A model generated the notes under the pieces. That model had not been told where the DNA came from. It made no database searches and was given only the letters and a program-made list of their open reading frames with translations. Positions 5,881 through 6,718 of a stretch of DNA of 6,718 nucleotides are shown here, piece after piece. The stretch's first letter is position 1. Each line of letters begins with the position of its first letter. The stretch comes from CG1-02-35-72 sp036170135 (GTDB lineage Bacteria; Bacteroidota; Bacteroidia; Flavobacteriales; Flavobacteriaceae): assembly GCA_036170135.1 (NCBI GenBank), contig JAVHOP010000137.1, forward strand, positions 1-6,718, in the 5' to 3' direction. Both the position numbers and the translations under genes were made by a program.

Positions 5881-6708
5881 ATGAAATCATCTTTAAAATA
5901 TTATTTAGTATTACTGTCACTTCCTATTTTAGCTATTGCATTTATGGCCCAAAGTGGTGGCGCTACAAGTGGTGGTGCAACAGGATCACCTGGAGATGTG
6001 GCTAACGCGCCCATGGGTGCTTCGGGAAATTGTTTAATGTGCCATTCTAATTCTGGAAATTACAATACAAGTGTAGAAATAATTGTAACACCAACACCTA
6101 CTAATGGTTATACTTTAGGTCAAACTTATTCCTTAACGGTTAATCAAACTTCAACTGGGGCTTTGGAGCATGGATTTCAAATTACAGCCGAAAATGCAGT
6201 AGCTTCTAAGGTTGGTACTTTTGCAGTTACCGATGCCATTCATACTCAAGTACAATCTGCTAATCATTATGTAACGCATACCAAAGCTGGTGATGATGAA
6301 ATTTCATGGAGTTTTACATGGACAGCACCTCAAACAGATGAAGGCGATGTCACTTTTTATGCTGCAACAATTGCTGGAAACCCAAATGGTTCGGGAACAA
6401 CAACAACAAATTCACAAATGGCATTAAGTACATACCACGTTGGTAGCGTTTTAGGTATTAATAAAGCACAACTATTATCTTTTAGTATGTATCCAAACCC
6501 AAGTGATAGTCAAGTAACTTTCCAAATGCCATCTGATACCTATCAGGCAAAAGTGAATGTTTTTGATTATTTGGGAAAACTATTGATAAAAAAATCAATA
6601 GACTTAAAAAGCAACACTTTAGATGTTTCTAATTTGTCGCCTGGTATTTACTTTGTAAGTATTCAAACCGATACTAAAATCGGCACAAAAAAATTAATTA
6701 TCAGATAG
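5881..6708 (+). CDS. Exported choice-of-anchor V / Reeler-like protein with CXXCH motif and T9SS sorting domain
   Basis: A secreted protein of unproven function, 275 residues. Residues 1-23 form a Sec signal peptide (KYY, then a hydrophobic LVLLSLPILAIAF core). A short Gly/Ser/Thr linker with a doubled SGGAT (25-34) leads to SPGD and NCLMCHS, where Cys51, Cys54 and His55 form a CXXCH motif able to bind one c-type haem covalently. A beta-rich domain follows (about 60-190) with EHGFQITAE, YVTHT, WSFTWTAP and VTFYAATIAGNPNG, the pattern of choice-of-anchor V and Reeler-like domains. Residues about 200-275 (YPNPS, then LSPGIYFVSIQTD and KKLIIR) are a type A T9SS C-terminal sorting domain, so the protein should cross the outer membrane by type IX secretion and be anchored or released. 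The complete gene stands alone after a 377-base divergent region. Haem binding is inferred; a redox or metal-site role without haem is the alternative. Confidence 0.88.
   Translation: MKSSLKYYLVLLSLPILAIAFMAQSGGATSGGATGSPGDVANAPMGASGNCLMCHSNSGNYNTSVEIIVTPTPTNGYTLGQTYSLTVNQTSTGALEHGFQITAENAVASKVGTFAVTDAIHTQVQSANHYVTHTKAGDDEISWSFTWTAPQTDEGDVTFYAATIAGNPNGSGTTTTNSQMALSTYHVGSVLGINKAQLLSFSMYPNPSDSQVTFQMPSDTYQAKVNVFDYLGKLLIKKSIDLKSNTLDVSNLSPGIYFVSIQTDTKIGTKKLIIR
5953..5982 (+). repeat. 15-base imperfect tandem repeat coding SGGAT twice
   Basis: Two adjacent 15-base units, differing at two third-codon positions, encode SGGAT-SGGAT right after the signal peptide. The unit likely arose by duplication and forms a flexible linker before the CXXCH segment. 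The synonymous differences show it is not a very recent copy or that the amino acids are kept by selection. Confidence 0.6.
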
Positions 6709-6718
6709 TTTAAACTAT
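6705..6718. repeat. Perfect 14-base palindrome over the stop codon
   Basis: ATAGTTTAAACTAT is its own reverse complement. It includes the TAG stop of the preceding gene and runs to the last base of the window, so its outer limit is unknown. It could be the centre of a terminator hairpin, though the bases beyond the edge are needed to tell. Confidence 0.4.

Noticed and set aside
1..6718. Mobile element, CRISPR array, tRNA, toxin-antitoxin or defence system
   Set aside because: No spaced direct repeats, transposase or integrase motifs, cloverleaf pattern or defence-type domains were seen; every large open frame is explained by a common family.

Overview
The window looks like ordinary chromosome of a marine or environmental member of the Bacteroidota, most likely Flavobacteriaceae. 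The evidence is strongly AT-rich DNA, intergenic regions made almost only of A and T, few Shine-Dalgarno sequences, two matches to the Bacteroidota -7 element TAnnTTTG, a PafA-type alkaline phosphatase, and a secreted protein ending in a type IX secretion (Por) sorting domain. The organism call is an inference from protein style and gene content; I could not run a search.

Layout. (1) 1-1511, minus: a periplasmic PafA-type alkaline phosphatase with a signal peptide and every catalytic and zinc-binding residue, cut by the left edge just short of its C-terminus. (2) 1512-1626: a short divergent intergenic region. (3) 1627-3122, plus: mlaE and mlaF, the permease and ATPase of an MCE/Mla-type lipid transporter, joined by an ATGA stop/start overlap. 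(4) 3126-5503, minus: three closely spaced genes transcribed in the order SDR oxidoreductase, SprT-like metalloprotease, mannose-1-phosphate guanylyltransferase, with gaps of 11 and 12 bases. Their end meets the end of mlaF with only 3 bases between the two stop codons. (5) 5504-5880: a 377-base, very AT-rich divergent region with two candidate promoters and an inverted repeat. (6) 5881-6708, plus: an exported choice-of-anchor V / Reeler-like protein with one CXXCH haem-binding motif and a T9SS sorting domain.

How the genes relate. Much of the content serves the cell envelope: phosphate scavenging in the periplasm, lipid traffic between the membranes, GDP-mannose supply for surface glycans, and a surface-delivered protein. 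The SDR and the SprT-like protein are the exceptions, and nothing visible explains why they travel with manC beyond co-transcription.

I found no mobile element, CRISPR array, tRNA, rRNA or phage gene, and no clear sign of an undescribed system. The points most worth a second look are the CXXCH plus T9SS protein with its long leader region, the TTG start of the SprT-like gene, the MlaEF pair without an adjacent MCE (MlaD) gene, and the 3-base convergent junction.
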